Assembly: GCA_910577925.1 (NCBI GenBank)
Contig: CAJTOI010000035.1
Span: 1-25,368 of the forward strand
Direction: 5' to 3'
DNA from: an uncultured Roseburia sp.
Lineage (GTDB): Bacteria > Bacillota > Clostridia > Lachnospirales > Lachnospiraceae
DNA length: 25,368 nucleotides
Position numbers and translations under genes: made by a program. Under the pieces are notes generated by a model. It saw only the letters and a program-made list of their open reading frames with translations. It made no database searches and had not been told where the DNA came from. Below, piece by piece: positions 1 through 6,419 of this stretch; position 1 is the stretch's first letter, and each line of letters starts with the position of its first letter.

Positions 1-54
1 ATGATTCTTGCGGTGCTGAATGCAATCCGCTGTCTGTTTGTGAAAAAGCTGTAA
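1..54 (+). CDS. C-terminal end of a probable heavy-metal P-type ATPase (partial)
   Basis: The window opens inside a reading frame that ends at TAA 52-54. The last 17 residues, MILAVLNAIRCLFVKKL, resemble the final transmembrane helix and basic tail of CadA/ZntA-type metal-exporting ATPases, which commonly end in a run like LAVLNALR followed by Lys/Arg. An ArsR/SmtB repressor follows 17 bases later, which is the usual partner of such pumps. No catalytic motif (DKTGT, CPC) lies inside the window, so the assignment rests on the tail and the neighbour only. Confidence 0.55.
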   Translation: MILAVLNAIRCLFVKKL

Positions 55-71
55 GAAAGGAGGGGGTTCCT

Positions 72-392
72 TTGGCGGAATATCAGGACAGTCAACATTA
101 TGTCGGGTTGAAAGAAAGCGATCTGTACATTTTAACAGAATTTTTTAAGGTGCTGGGGAACCCTACCCGTATTCGCATCCTGCTTCTTTTAATGGAGCAG
201 GATGCGAATGTCAGCGATCTGGCAGAACAGCTTGGAATGACCCAGTCAGCGGTGTCGCACCAGTTAAATTTGCTGAAATCAAATAAACTGGTTAAACGGC
301 GCAGGGATGGGAAAATGATATTCTATGCTTTGGCGGACGAGCATGTGGAGATGGTGATTGAAAAAGGGGCAGAGCATATTCGTAGGCGGTGA
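72..392 (+). CDS. ArsR/SmtB-family metal-responsive repressor
   Basis: A 106-residue winged-helix repressor of the usual ArsR length. The start is TTG at 72, preceded by a strong AAGGAGGGGG site at 57-66. The family core is clear: NPTRIRILLLL in the dimer/helix region and the recognition helix MTQSAVSHQLNLLK (about residues 56-69), then the beta-wing RRRDGKMIFYAL. The thiolate motif ELCVC of arsenic sensors is absent (DANVSDL instead). The C-terminal helix carries D89, H91 and H102, matching three of the four zinc ligands of the SmtB/CzrA alpha-5 site; the fourth position is Arg105. It follows a probable metal-pump gene by 17 bases and overlaps no other gene, so it likely represses its own pump operon and is released by Zn, Cd, Co or a similar ion. 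The metal is inferred, not shown. Confidence 0.9.
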   Translation: MAEYQDSQHYVGLKESDLYILTEFFKVLGNPTRIRILLLLMEQDANVSDLAEQLGMTQSAVSHQLNLLKSNKLVKRRRDGKMIFYALADEHVEMVIEKGAEHIRRR

Positions 393-410
393 AAATGAGG
401 TGACGATAAA

Positions 411-512
411 ATGACAATGGATGAATTGAAGCCAAAGCAGAGCGCCTATATTCGTTCCGTAGGCGGAATGGGCGCATTCAGGCATCATTGTTGTGATAAA
501 GTAAAGTTGTAA
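411..512 (+). pseudogene. feoA-like fragment cut off by a palindrome
   Basis: ATG 411 is preceded by GAGGTG at 397-402 with normal spacing. The first residues, MTMDELKPKQSAYIRSVGG, match the N-terminal strand region of FeoA, the small SH3-like partner of the FeoB ferrous iron transporter, continuing as MGAFRHH where FeoA usually reads GALRRRLLDMG. From base 489 the frame enters a perfect 70-bp palindrome and stops at TAA 510-512, giving about 33 residues instead of roughly 75. No continuation of feoA is visible after the palindrome and no feoB follows. The frame sits 18 bases after arsR, so it was probably cotranscribed. The family assignment rests on about 25 residues. Confidence 0.6.
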
Positions 513-558
513 CAGTAGTGGCTAGCCACTACTGTTACAACTTTACTTTATCACAACA
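489..558. repeat. Perfect 70-bp palindrome (35-bp arms, no spacer)
   Basis: Bases 489-523 are the exact reverse complement of 524-558, centred on GCTAGC (521-526). The arm begins TGTTGTGATAAAG and ends inward with AGTAGTGGCT. Five T residues follow on the plus strand (559-563), so the transcript could act as a terminator for the arsR operon. An alternative is two fused terminal inverted repeats of a mobile element (a MITE-like remnant), since it truncates feoA. CATT stands at 486-489 and again at 557-560, a possible 4-base target duplication, but it overlaps the palindrome ends and is not convincing. Confidence 0.9.
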
Positions 559-606
559 TTTTTACAGTACATTGCCGAAAACAGTGTGGCGGCCTCTTTT
601 CCGCAC

Positions 607-640
607 AAAAAAACCAGCATGACGGTGCTGGTTTTTACGG
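607..640 (-). terminator. Bidirectional intrinsic terminator downstream of rpsT
   Basis: A 9-bp stem, AAACCAGCA at 611-619 with TGCTGGTTT at 626-634, encloses a 6-base loop. Read on the minus strand it is followed by a run of seven T residues, ideal for ending rpsT, whose stop lies about 50 bases upstream. On the plus strand five T residues also follow, so it may stop transcription arriving from arsR. Confidence 0.85.
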
Positions 641-680
641 GGTGGGTTAATCCCCTTACATTCAAAAAATATATCGCCTG

Positions 681-944
681 TTACGCCATCGCGTTTACAA
701 GCTTTGTCAGGCGGGAAACTTTTCTGGCAGAATTGTTCTTGTGGTAAACTCCCTTGGAAGCCGCGCTCTCGATTGTGGAGACAGCAGTCTTTAATGCAGC
801 GTCTGCAGCAGTCTTGTCGTTGGCAGCTACAGCAGCCTCAACTTTCTTGATGGAAGTTTTCACTTCGCTTCTGATCGATTTGTTTCTGGCAGTCTTGATG
901 TCTGTCACTAAAATTCGTTTCTTAGCAGATTTAATGTTAGCCAA
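681..944 (-). CDS. rpsT: 30S ribosomal protein S20
   Basis: S20 is a small basic helical protein that binds 16S rRNA in the 30S subunit. The chain begins with the family signature ANIKSAKKRI and continues with ARNKSIRSEVKTSIKKVE, then GVYHKNNSARKVSRLTKLVNAMA, the typical C-terminal SRL motif. Length is 87 residues, normal for the family. The start is taken as TTG at 942-944 because GGAGGTG (plus-strand 951-957) lies 6-7 bases upstream and the protein then begins directly with the S20 signature; an in-frame TTG five codons earlier overlaps that site. The gene stands alone, divergent from gpr, with its own promoter and terminator. Confidence 0.97.
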   Translation of the reverse strand: MANIKSAKKRILVTDIKTARNKSIRSEVKTSIKKVEAAVAANDKTAADAALKTAVSTIESAASKGVYHKNNSARKVSRLTKLVNAMA

Positions 945-1036
945 TCCGTACACCTCCAATTTTATGGTTATTATCGCGTTTGAATTTATCTACATTAAAG
1001 CCGGACACGGACAGTTCAATGTAAACATACTAGTAT

Positions 1037-1065
1037 ATTTTAGGATATTCTTCCGGTTCTGTCAA
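1037..1065 (-). promoter_or_regulatory. Sigma-A promoter of rpsT
   Basis: On the minus strand a perfect TTGACA (plus 1060-1065) is separated by exactly 17 bases from TAAAAT (plus 1037-1042). This would give a leader of about 85 bases before the rpsT TTG start. No other strong hexamer pair was seen between rpsT and gpr on this strand. Confidence 0.75.
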
Positions 1066-1149
1066 GGGGCATAGGACTGAAAATAAAAATTTTCGGGTAT
1101 AAAACGCATTTGGAAGTCGGAAATTTGCGTCTGAATTTTTCCGGCGGAC

Positions 1150-1178
1150 GGATAATTTTTTTCGGCGGCGCCATACTA
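1150..1178 (+). promoter_or_regulatory. Candidate forespore (sigma-F/G-type) promoter of gpr
   Basis: CATACTA at 1172-1178 matches the sigma-F/sigma-G -10 consensus, and GGATAA at 1150-1155 stands 16 bases upstream as a weak -35. The position, 66 bases before the gpr start, and the known forespore expression of gpr in Bacillus support the call. No good sigma-A hexamers were seen here. This is a motif match only. Confidence 0.4.
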
Positions 1179-1243
1179 TGGGATAAACAGGAAAAAGAAA
1201 GACAGTCGGAATGCACAGAAAACGTGTACACATGGAGGGAAGC

Positions 1244-2185
1244 ATGTATCAGATTCGTACGGATTTGGCTTTGGAAACTCAGGAAAAAATGAATGAAGAC
1301 AACGTGGAACTGAAGGGGGTCCGCTTTATGGAGGAGCGGATTGACAAGAATCTGACCATCAGTACCGTTGTGATTGAGACGGAGAACGGCGCGAAGACCA
1401 TGGGGAAACCCAAAGGAACCTATATTACCATTGAGGCGGGAAATATGGACGAGGAGGATGACGGGTACCATCGGGAAATTTCCGTGCAGCTTGCAGGCGT
1501 GATCAAAAAGCTGGTGCGCATCAAAAAAGAACCGATGTCGGTTCTGGTGGTGGGGCTCGGAAACCGCGAGGTGACACCGGACGCGCTCGGGCCGCGCGTC
1601 GTGGACAATCTTTTTATCACGCGTCATATTATTAAGGAATACGGGAAATACGCGTTCGGAAAGGACGAGGTAAACCGTATCAGCAGCATTGTGCCGGGGG
1701 TCATGGCGCAGACCGGTATGGAGAGCCTTGAGATTATCAAGGGAATTATCCGGGAGACAAAGCCGGATCTTGTCGTGGCGGTGGACGCGCTGGCAGCGAG
1801 AAGTACCAAGCGTCTGAACCGTACGATTCAGGTGACGGACACGGGAATCAATCCCGGCAGCGGGGTCGGTAATCACAGACACGGTTTGAACGAGAAAAGT
1901 CTCGGCGTGCCGGTCATTTCCATCGGGATTCCGACGGTCGTGGATGCGGCGACGATTGTTAACGACACGATGTACAACCTGGTGACGGCGATGACGCAGA
2001 GCGCGGCATTCGAGGACCTGGGAAATTCGCTCGGGGAATTAAACGATGCCGAAAAATACGAGCTGATCAGAGAGCTTCTCTCCCCGAATCTGAACACGAT
2101 GTTCGTGACGCCAAAAGACATCGACGAGTCGGTCAAGCGGTTAAGCTTCACGATTTCCGAGGGGCTTAATATCGCATTCGCGTAA
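1244..2185 (+). CDS. gpr: Germination protease GPR (peptidase family A25)
   Basis: GPR is made in the forespore as a zymogen and degrades small acid-soluble spore proteins on germination, freeing DNA and supplying amino acids. The chain, 313 residues from ATG 1244, carries MYQIRTDLALE at the start (the propeptide region), SVLVVGLGNREVTPDALGP in the middle and PDLVVAVDALAARS followed by TDTGINPGSGVGNHR. Asp113 and Asp181 fall in the two blocks that hold the paired active-site aspartates in the family. The start was chosen because GGAGGG lies 4 bases before ATG 1244; earlier in-frame ATGs at 1211 and 1232 have no ribosome site. It precedes spoIIP, as in many spore formers, so timing is probably late sporulation. 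Confidence 0.96.
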   Translation: MYQIRTDLALETQEKMNEDNVELKGVRFMEERIDKNLTISTVVIETENGAKTMGKPKGTYITIEAGNMDEEDDGYHREISVQLAGVIKKLVRIKKEPMSVLVVGLGNREVTPDALGPRVVDNLFITRHIIKEYGKYAFGKDEVNRISSIVPGVMAQTGMESLEIIKGIIRETKPDLVVAVDALAARSTKRLNRTIQVTDTGINPGSGVGNHRHGLNEKSLGVPVISIGIPTVVDAATIVNDTMYNLVTAMTQSAAFEDLGNSLGELNDAEKYELIRELLSPNLNTMFVTPKDIDESVKRLSFTISEGLNIAFA

Positions 2186-2277
2186 CCGGAACGCACGCTT
2201 TGTCAACGGTCCTTATGTTTCAGGAGAACGGAATGCGACACCCATCATAAAACAAAAGCGGCCGCATATAGTTAAGT

Positions 2278-3633
2278 ATGCGTATTTATAGACACTCTTA
2301 TCGAAGAAGAGAAAAGAGAGAGAGAAAGGGAAAGAAAGCGCTGATCCTTCTGATGCTGGCGGGAGCGGCGCTGCTGCTTGTTTTTGAGGGCTGGGGCAGA
2401 GGACTGGCTGGCGTGAGGCGGGAACTTGCGGCGGCCTGCTATGAGGATCTGCTTGAGCTTTATATGCCGGGACTGTGGTATGAGGAGACCGGGACGGGAG
2501 ATATGGCGGCATACCTGCTGGATGCCTTTTTTCCGGTGGGAGGTGGGGAAAAAAAGGAGCAGGAAAGCTATCCGACGCAGGTGGAGAGCGAACTTTCCTA
2601 CGAAATGATTCTGGCAAGAGAGGCCGCGGATGAAAACTATGTGGATGAGGAGACCGGGAAAGTCGTCATAGTAGGTGAGGAACAGGCGGATGCGGCCGCT
2701 TCCGATATGCCGGAGGCAGGCGGGACAAAAGAGGCGGATGCGGCGGCGGACAGTGAAGCGGAAGAAGGCGGGAGAGAAGACGCACAGGCAGATGAGGAGA
2801 CGCCGGCGCAGGGGGACTCCGCCGCTGGTACAGGCCTGCTTGCAGCCGTGGGGACGGGAGAGAAAGTAAATGTCTACTCGCGGGAAAAGCTGCGGGATTT
2901 TGATTTTCTGGTGCAGAATTTTTACCAGATTGACAGCACGACGACGATCGACGGGAGTCAGCTCAACGTGGATGCGCTGCTCGGGAAAGATGTGAGGCTT
3001 TCCCACGATGCGTCTACGCCCCAGATTCTGATTTACCACACCCATTCCCAGGAGGGGTATGCGGATTCCGTGCCGGGGGATGCCGGAACGACGGTCGTGG
3101 GAGTCGGAGACTACCTTGCAAAGCTTCTGACGGAGCGCTACGGCATGAATGTGATTCACCACAAAGGGGAATACGACGTGGGGGACAGAGACCACGCGTA
3201 CTCGAACGCGGCGCCTGCGGTGGAGCAGCTTCTGGCGGAAAATCCGAGTATCGAGGTGGTAATCGATCTGCACCGGGACGGCGTGCGCGAGGACACGAGG
3301 CTTGTGACGGAGATGGGGGGAACCCGGATGGCGCAGATTATGTTTTTTAACGGTCTGAGCAGGACGACGCGCACCGGAGATATCGATTATCTGTACAATC
3401 CGTACATAGCAGACAATCTTGCAATCTCGTTTCAGATGCAGCTGGCCGCGTCGGAATACTACCCGGGCTTTACCAGAAGAATCTACTTAAAGGGTTACCG
3501 CTACAACATGCACTATTGTCCGAAAACGCTTTTGATCGAGGTCGGAGCCCAGACAAATACGGTCGAGGAGGCGATGAATGCGATGGTTCCGTTAGCGGAT
3601 CTCTTAAACCGCGTGCTGACCGGGCCGCAGTGA
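2278..3633 (+). CDS. spoIIP: Stage II sporulation protein P (engulfment peptidoglycan amidase/endopeptidase)
   Basis: SpoIIP works with SpoIID and SpoIIM at the septal membrane to cleave peptidoglycan during engulfment. This 451-residue chain has a basic N-terminus, one transmembrane helix (about residues 20-39, ALILLMLAGAALLLVF), a long acidic Ala/Glu-rich linker (about 120-195) and a C-terminal amidase domain. Conserved residues are seen in IYHTHSQE (H254, H256, E259), DLHRDG (H332) and LIEVGAQTNT (E421), as expected for the zinc amidase-like fold of this family. The ATG at 2278 has only a weak upstream site (GTTAAG), so translation may be modest. It lies 92 bases after gpr; the pair probably shares sporulation control, though SpoIIP acts in the mother cell. 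The linker is low-complexity and likely variable between relatives. Confidence 0.95.
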   Translation: MRIYRHSYRRREKRERKGKKALILLMLAGAALLLVFEGWGRGLAGVRRELAAACYEDLLELYMPGLWYEETGTGDMAAYLLDAFFPVGGGEKKEQESYPTQVESELSYEMILAREAADENYVDEETGKVVIVGEEQADAAASDMPEAGGTKEADAAADSEAEEGGREDAQADEETPAQGDSAAGTGLLAAVGTGEKVNVYSREKLRDFDFLVQNFYQIDSTTTIDGSQLNVDALLGKDVRLSHDASTPQILIYHTHSQEGYADSVPGDAGTTVVGVGDYLAKLLTERYGMNVIHHKGEYDVGDRDHAYSNAAPAVEQLLAENPSIEVVIDLHRDGVREDTRLVTEMGGTRMAQIMFFNGLSRTTRTGDIDYLYNPYIADNLAISFQMQLAASEYYPGFTRRIYLKGYRYNMHYCPKTLLIEVGAQTNTVEEAMNAMVPLADLLNRVLTGPQ

Positions 3634-3658
3634 AAATTTTTGGCGCTGCAAAAAAAAT

Positions 3659-3687
3659 TTGATATTTCCAGGAATCTGTGTTATATA
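3659..3687 (+). promoter_or_regulatory. Sigma-A promoter for the phosphoglucomutase gene
   Basis: TTGATA at 3659-3664 and TATATA at 3682-3687 are separated by 17 bases, 63 bases before the start codon. This makes the gene a separate unit from spoIIP. Confidence 0.65.
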
Positions 3688-3711
3688 GTAGTTTAATAAA
3701 CTCAACCGATA

Positions 3712-3741
3712 CCTGCTGCCTGTAATAAAACAGATAGCAGG
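3712..3741 (+). promoter_or_regulatory. Leader hairpin overlapping the ribosome site
   Basis: CCTGCT (3712-3717) pairs with AGCAGG (3736-3741), and CTGT (3720-3723) with ACAG (3730-3733), leaving a 6-base loop and a small internal loop. The 3' arm covers the first part of the AGGAG ribosome site (3739-3743) for ATG 3750, so folding could lower translation. No ligand-binding fold was recognised. Confidence 0.4.
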
Positions 3742-3749
3742 AGAGAAAA

Positions 3750-4391
3750 ATGAAGATTCATGCAGTAATTTTTGATTTGGACGGTGTTCTTGTGTTTACC
3801 GATTGCTTTCACTATCAGGCGTGGAAAGAGGTTGCGGATGCGCGCGGCATTTATTTTGACGGGGAGATCAATCATCGTCTGCGCGGTGTCAGCCGGATGG
3901 AGAGTCTGGAGATTATTTTGGAGCAATATGAGGGGATACCCTTATCACAGGAAGAAAAAGAGGCTGTCGCAGAGGAGAAAAACAGAATTTACCGTGGACT
4001 GCTTGCCGGGATGACACCGGCCGATGTCGGCGCGGATGTGAGGGAGACGCTGTCGGAACTCAGACGGCGCGGCTATGCCGTCGCCCTCGGTTCATCAAGC
4101 AAAAACGCAGCATTTATTCTGGAAAAAGTCGGGCTGTCGGAAGCGTTTGACGCTGTTTCCGACGGAACGCAGATCACAAGGTCAAAACCGGACCCCGAGG
4201 TGTTTTTAAGAGCCGCCGAGCTGCTGGGTGAGGAGCCAGGGAGATGTCTCGTCGTCGAAGATGCGGAGGCGGGAATTAAGGCCGGAATTGCCGGAGGAAT
4301 GAAAACGGCGGCGATCGGGGATGCGGTCCGCAGCGGACTTGCGGATTACAGGCTGGAACAAATCAGCGATTTACTGAAAATTTTAGAATAG
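3750..4391 (+). CDS. HAD-superfamily beta-phosphoglucomutase-like enzyme
   Basis: Beta-phosphoglucomutase converts beta-glucose 1-phosphate, the product of maltose, trehalose or kojibiose phosphorylases, into glucose 6-phosphate in the cytosol. The 213-residue chain shows the full HAD order: FDLDGV with nucleophile D9 and acid/base D11, a cap domain with HYQAWK and NHRLRGVSRMESLEII (specific for this subfamily), then GSSSKNA, SKPDPEVF and VVEDAEAGIKAG. The RLRGVSR cap loop and HxxAWK distinguish it from general phosphoglycolate phosphatases. AGGAGAG lies 5 bases before ATG 3750. No phosphorylase gene is adjacent, so the source of the sugar phosphate is not in view. It runs convergently into the truncated araC gene with only 8 bases between stops and no clear terminator. 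Confidence 0.88.
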   Translation: MKIHAVIFDLDGVLVFTDCFHYQAWKEVADARGIYFDGEINHRLRGVSRMESLEIILEQYEGIPLSQEEKEAVAEEKNRIYRGLLAGMTPADVGADVRETLSELRRRGYAVALGSSSKNAAFILEKVGLSEAFDAVSDGTQITRSKPDPEVFLRAAELLGEEPGRCLVVEDAEAGIKAGIAGGMKTAAIGDAVRSGLADYRLEQISDLLKILE

Positions 4392-4399
4392 GACGAAAG

Positions 4400-5003
4400 T
4401 CAGCCAAGCAGGGATTGTCGATACTTTAACGGAGACATTCCCTGTATTTTTTTGAAGGTGCGCGTAAAGTAATTTGCGTCCGAAAAGCCGCACTGCTCGG
4501 AGATTGCCTGCATGCTCAGATCGGTCGTGTTTAAAAGCATGATCGCGTGACGGATCCTTGTGGTGTTGATATATTCTGTCATCGTTGCTTTTACCTCGCG
4601 GTGAAACAGCGTGGACAGATAATTTTTGCTGACCGCGTATTTTTCGGCAAAAAAGAGCAGGGAGAGCGGCTGCTTGAAATTAAAATCAATATAGTTCAGA
4701 CAGTTCCGGATCAACGGCGAGTACTGTGCGCGGGAGTAGGAGCGCACGAGAAGGCAGTATTTGCGGACCATATTCGCATTCAGATTGTCTAACCGCACGA
4801 ACGAGTCGGCCTGCTCGATCTCCTCGATAAAGCGCCCGGAGATCTGATCGATATAAAGCGGGTGGACGCAGGCGCGTTCGGCCGCCTTTCGGAAAGCTGT
4901 GTTCGCGGAAATAATATAATCTTTTGCGCTTCGCAGAGGGTTGTCGGTGCGCATTTTGAGTGTGAAGCCGCGGAAAAGGTGAAAATAATATAAGGCATTT
5001 GGG
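4400..5003 (-). pseudogene. AraC-family regulator, 5'-truncated
   Basis: The C-terminal part of a YesN-like AraC regulator. About 100 residues at the C-terminus form the two helix-turn-helix units (LSLLFFAEKYAVSKNYLSTLFHREV and MQAISEQCGFSDANYFTRTFKKI, ending GMSPLKYRQ). A middle region reads YYFHLFRGFTLKMRT then NPLRSAKDYIISANT, which is common to a group of clostridial AraC proteins. Homology stops near base 5000; beyond it the open frame (to 5092) runs antisense to GH3 coding sequence and makes no sense as protein. The sensor portion and start codon are therefore missing. Internal ATGs (for example 4952-4954) could give a DNA-binding fragment, but no ribosome site supports this. It originally pointed away from the GH3 gene, the usual layout for a local activator. 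Confidence 0.85.
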
Positions 5004-6383
5004 GTGTCGCCGGCGGCGGCGACCGGAGAGCCGGAGCAGGCGTACCGCCTCGGAAGGGTTTCCTGCGCGGAGGGCCAGGCGGTGGGCTGCAATTATGCGT
5101 TTGCGCCGGTCGCGGACATTGACTTTGAATATCACAATCCGATCACGAATGTGCGCACCTACGGCTCCGATCCCGAGACGGTAAAGAAATATGCACTCGC
5201 GTACATGAGAGCCGCAAAAGAGTGCGGGACGGCCGTTTCGGTCAAACATTTCCCGGGGGACGGTGTGGACGAGGTGGACCAGCACATTCAGACCAGCGTA
5301 AACTCCCTGTCCTGCGAGGCATGGGATCAGACATACGGCGACGTCTATCAGGCGCTGATCGATGCGGGGGCGCTGACCGTGATGGTCGGACATATCGCGC
5401 TCCCCGCATACCAGAAGAAGTTCAATCCCGATTTCCCGAAAAAGGTGATGCCGGCGTCGCTTTCACCGGAGCTGCTCAAAGATCTGCTGCGCGGGCAGCT
5501 GGGCTTTAACGGCATGATTATCACGGACGCGACGCCGATGGTGGGATTTTTGTCCGCGATGGACCGCGAAAAATCCGTTCCGTACTGTATCGAAGCGGGC
5601 TGCGATATGGTATTATTTAATAAGGATTACGAGGAGGATCTCTCCTACATGAAAAGAGGGTATGAGCAGGGCGTCCTGTCGCAGGAGCGGCTCGAGGAGG
5701 CCGTTACCCGGATTTTAGCCGCAAAAGCGGCGCTGGGGCTTCACAGAAAGCAGAGGGAGGGCACGCTTTTGCCCAAGCGGGAAAACCTTTCCGCAATCGG
5801 ATGCGAGACGCACAGACGCTGGGCAAAAGAATGCGCCGATAAAGCCGTGACGCTGGTGAAAGATACGCAGAGCCTGCTGCCGGTTTCGCCGGAGCGCCAT
5901 AAGCGCGTGCTGCTTGAAATACTCGGAAAATGTCCTTCGGAAGAGCGCGTGCTCACCCACTTTAAAGAGCTGCTCGAGAGAGAGGGCTTTGAGATCACGG
6001 CGTATGAGGAAGAGGTGTTTGATTTTTCGAAGCCGATGCGTTTTGAGACCGTGACGGAATTTCGGAACAAGTATGATTTGGTAATCTATCTCGGAAATGT
6101 GGAGAATGCCTCAAACCAGACGACGGCGAGACTGAACTGGCACGCGCCCTACGGGGCCGGGAATAACATTCCGTGGTTCGTAGAAGTTGTCCCAACGCTG
6201 TTCATCTCGTTCCAGAATCCCTATCATCTGCTCGACGTGCCGATGGTAAAGACGTATATCAATGCGTATTCGAATCATGACGGGATGATTGAAGCGGTCG
6301 TGGAAAAGATTCTCGGGAGAAGTGCGTTTCTGGGCAAGAGCCCGGTGGACCCCTTCTGCGGAAAAGAATATCTGACTTATTAA
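5004..6383 (+). pseudogene. GH3 family glycosidase, 5'-truncated
   Basis: The frame matches the intact GH3 paralogue at 11506-13290 from about its residue 118 onward (AYRLGR aligning with AYELGR, then GCNYAFAPVADI with GCNLSFAPVSDI) to the end. It keeps the NagZ-type histidine motif KHFPGDG with DQH, the presumed nucleophile Asp in IITDAT (codon 5526-5528), and the C-terminal alpha/beta sandwich ending in DPFCGKEY. The first quarter of the TIM barrel, roughly 115 residues, is gone, so it can hardly be an active enzyme. The frame can be read from GTG 5004, but that codon belongs to the junction sequence and has no ribosome site. It is otherwise undamaged: no stops or frameshifts over 1.38 kb, which suggests a recent event. 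It is followed after 36 bases by the GH78 gene. Confidence 0.88.
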
Positions 6384-6419
6384 CCGGAAAAGAAAAAGTT
6401 GATTCAGGAGGAAATACGG

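Noticed and set aside
681..1074. Open frame on the plus strand (754-1074) antisense to rpsT
   Set aside because: It mirrors the Ala/Lys-rich S20 coding sequence, has no ribosome site and no family resemblance.
2233..2250. Five-codon frame (MRHPS) with AGGAGAA upstream, before spoIIP
   Set aside because: Too short to support; a leader peptide function would need conservation data.
2272..3273. Long minus-strand open frame (333 codons) across spoIIP
   Set aside because: It is Arg/His/Phe-rich shadow coding opposite a GC-rich gene; spoIIP on the plus strand shows all family motifs.
3634..3661. AT-rich inverted repeat AAATTTTT...AAAAATTT after spoIIP as a terminator
   Set aside because: The stem is only A/T pairs and no T tract follows the 3' arm, so it would be weak.
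5004..5092. Overlap of araC and GH3 frames read as a true overlapping gene pair
   Set aside because: Only GH3 shows homology right of about 5010, and the AraC frame there makes no family sense; a deletion junction explains it better.
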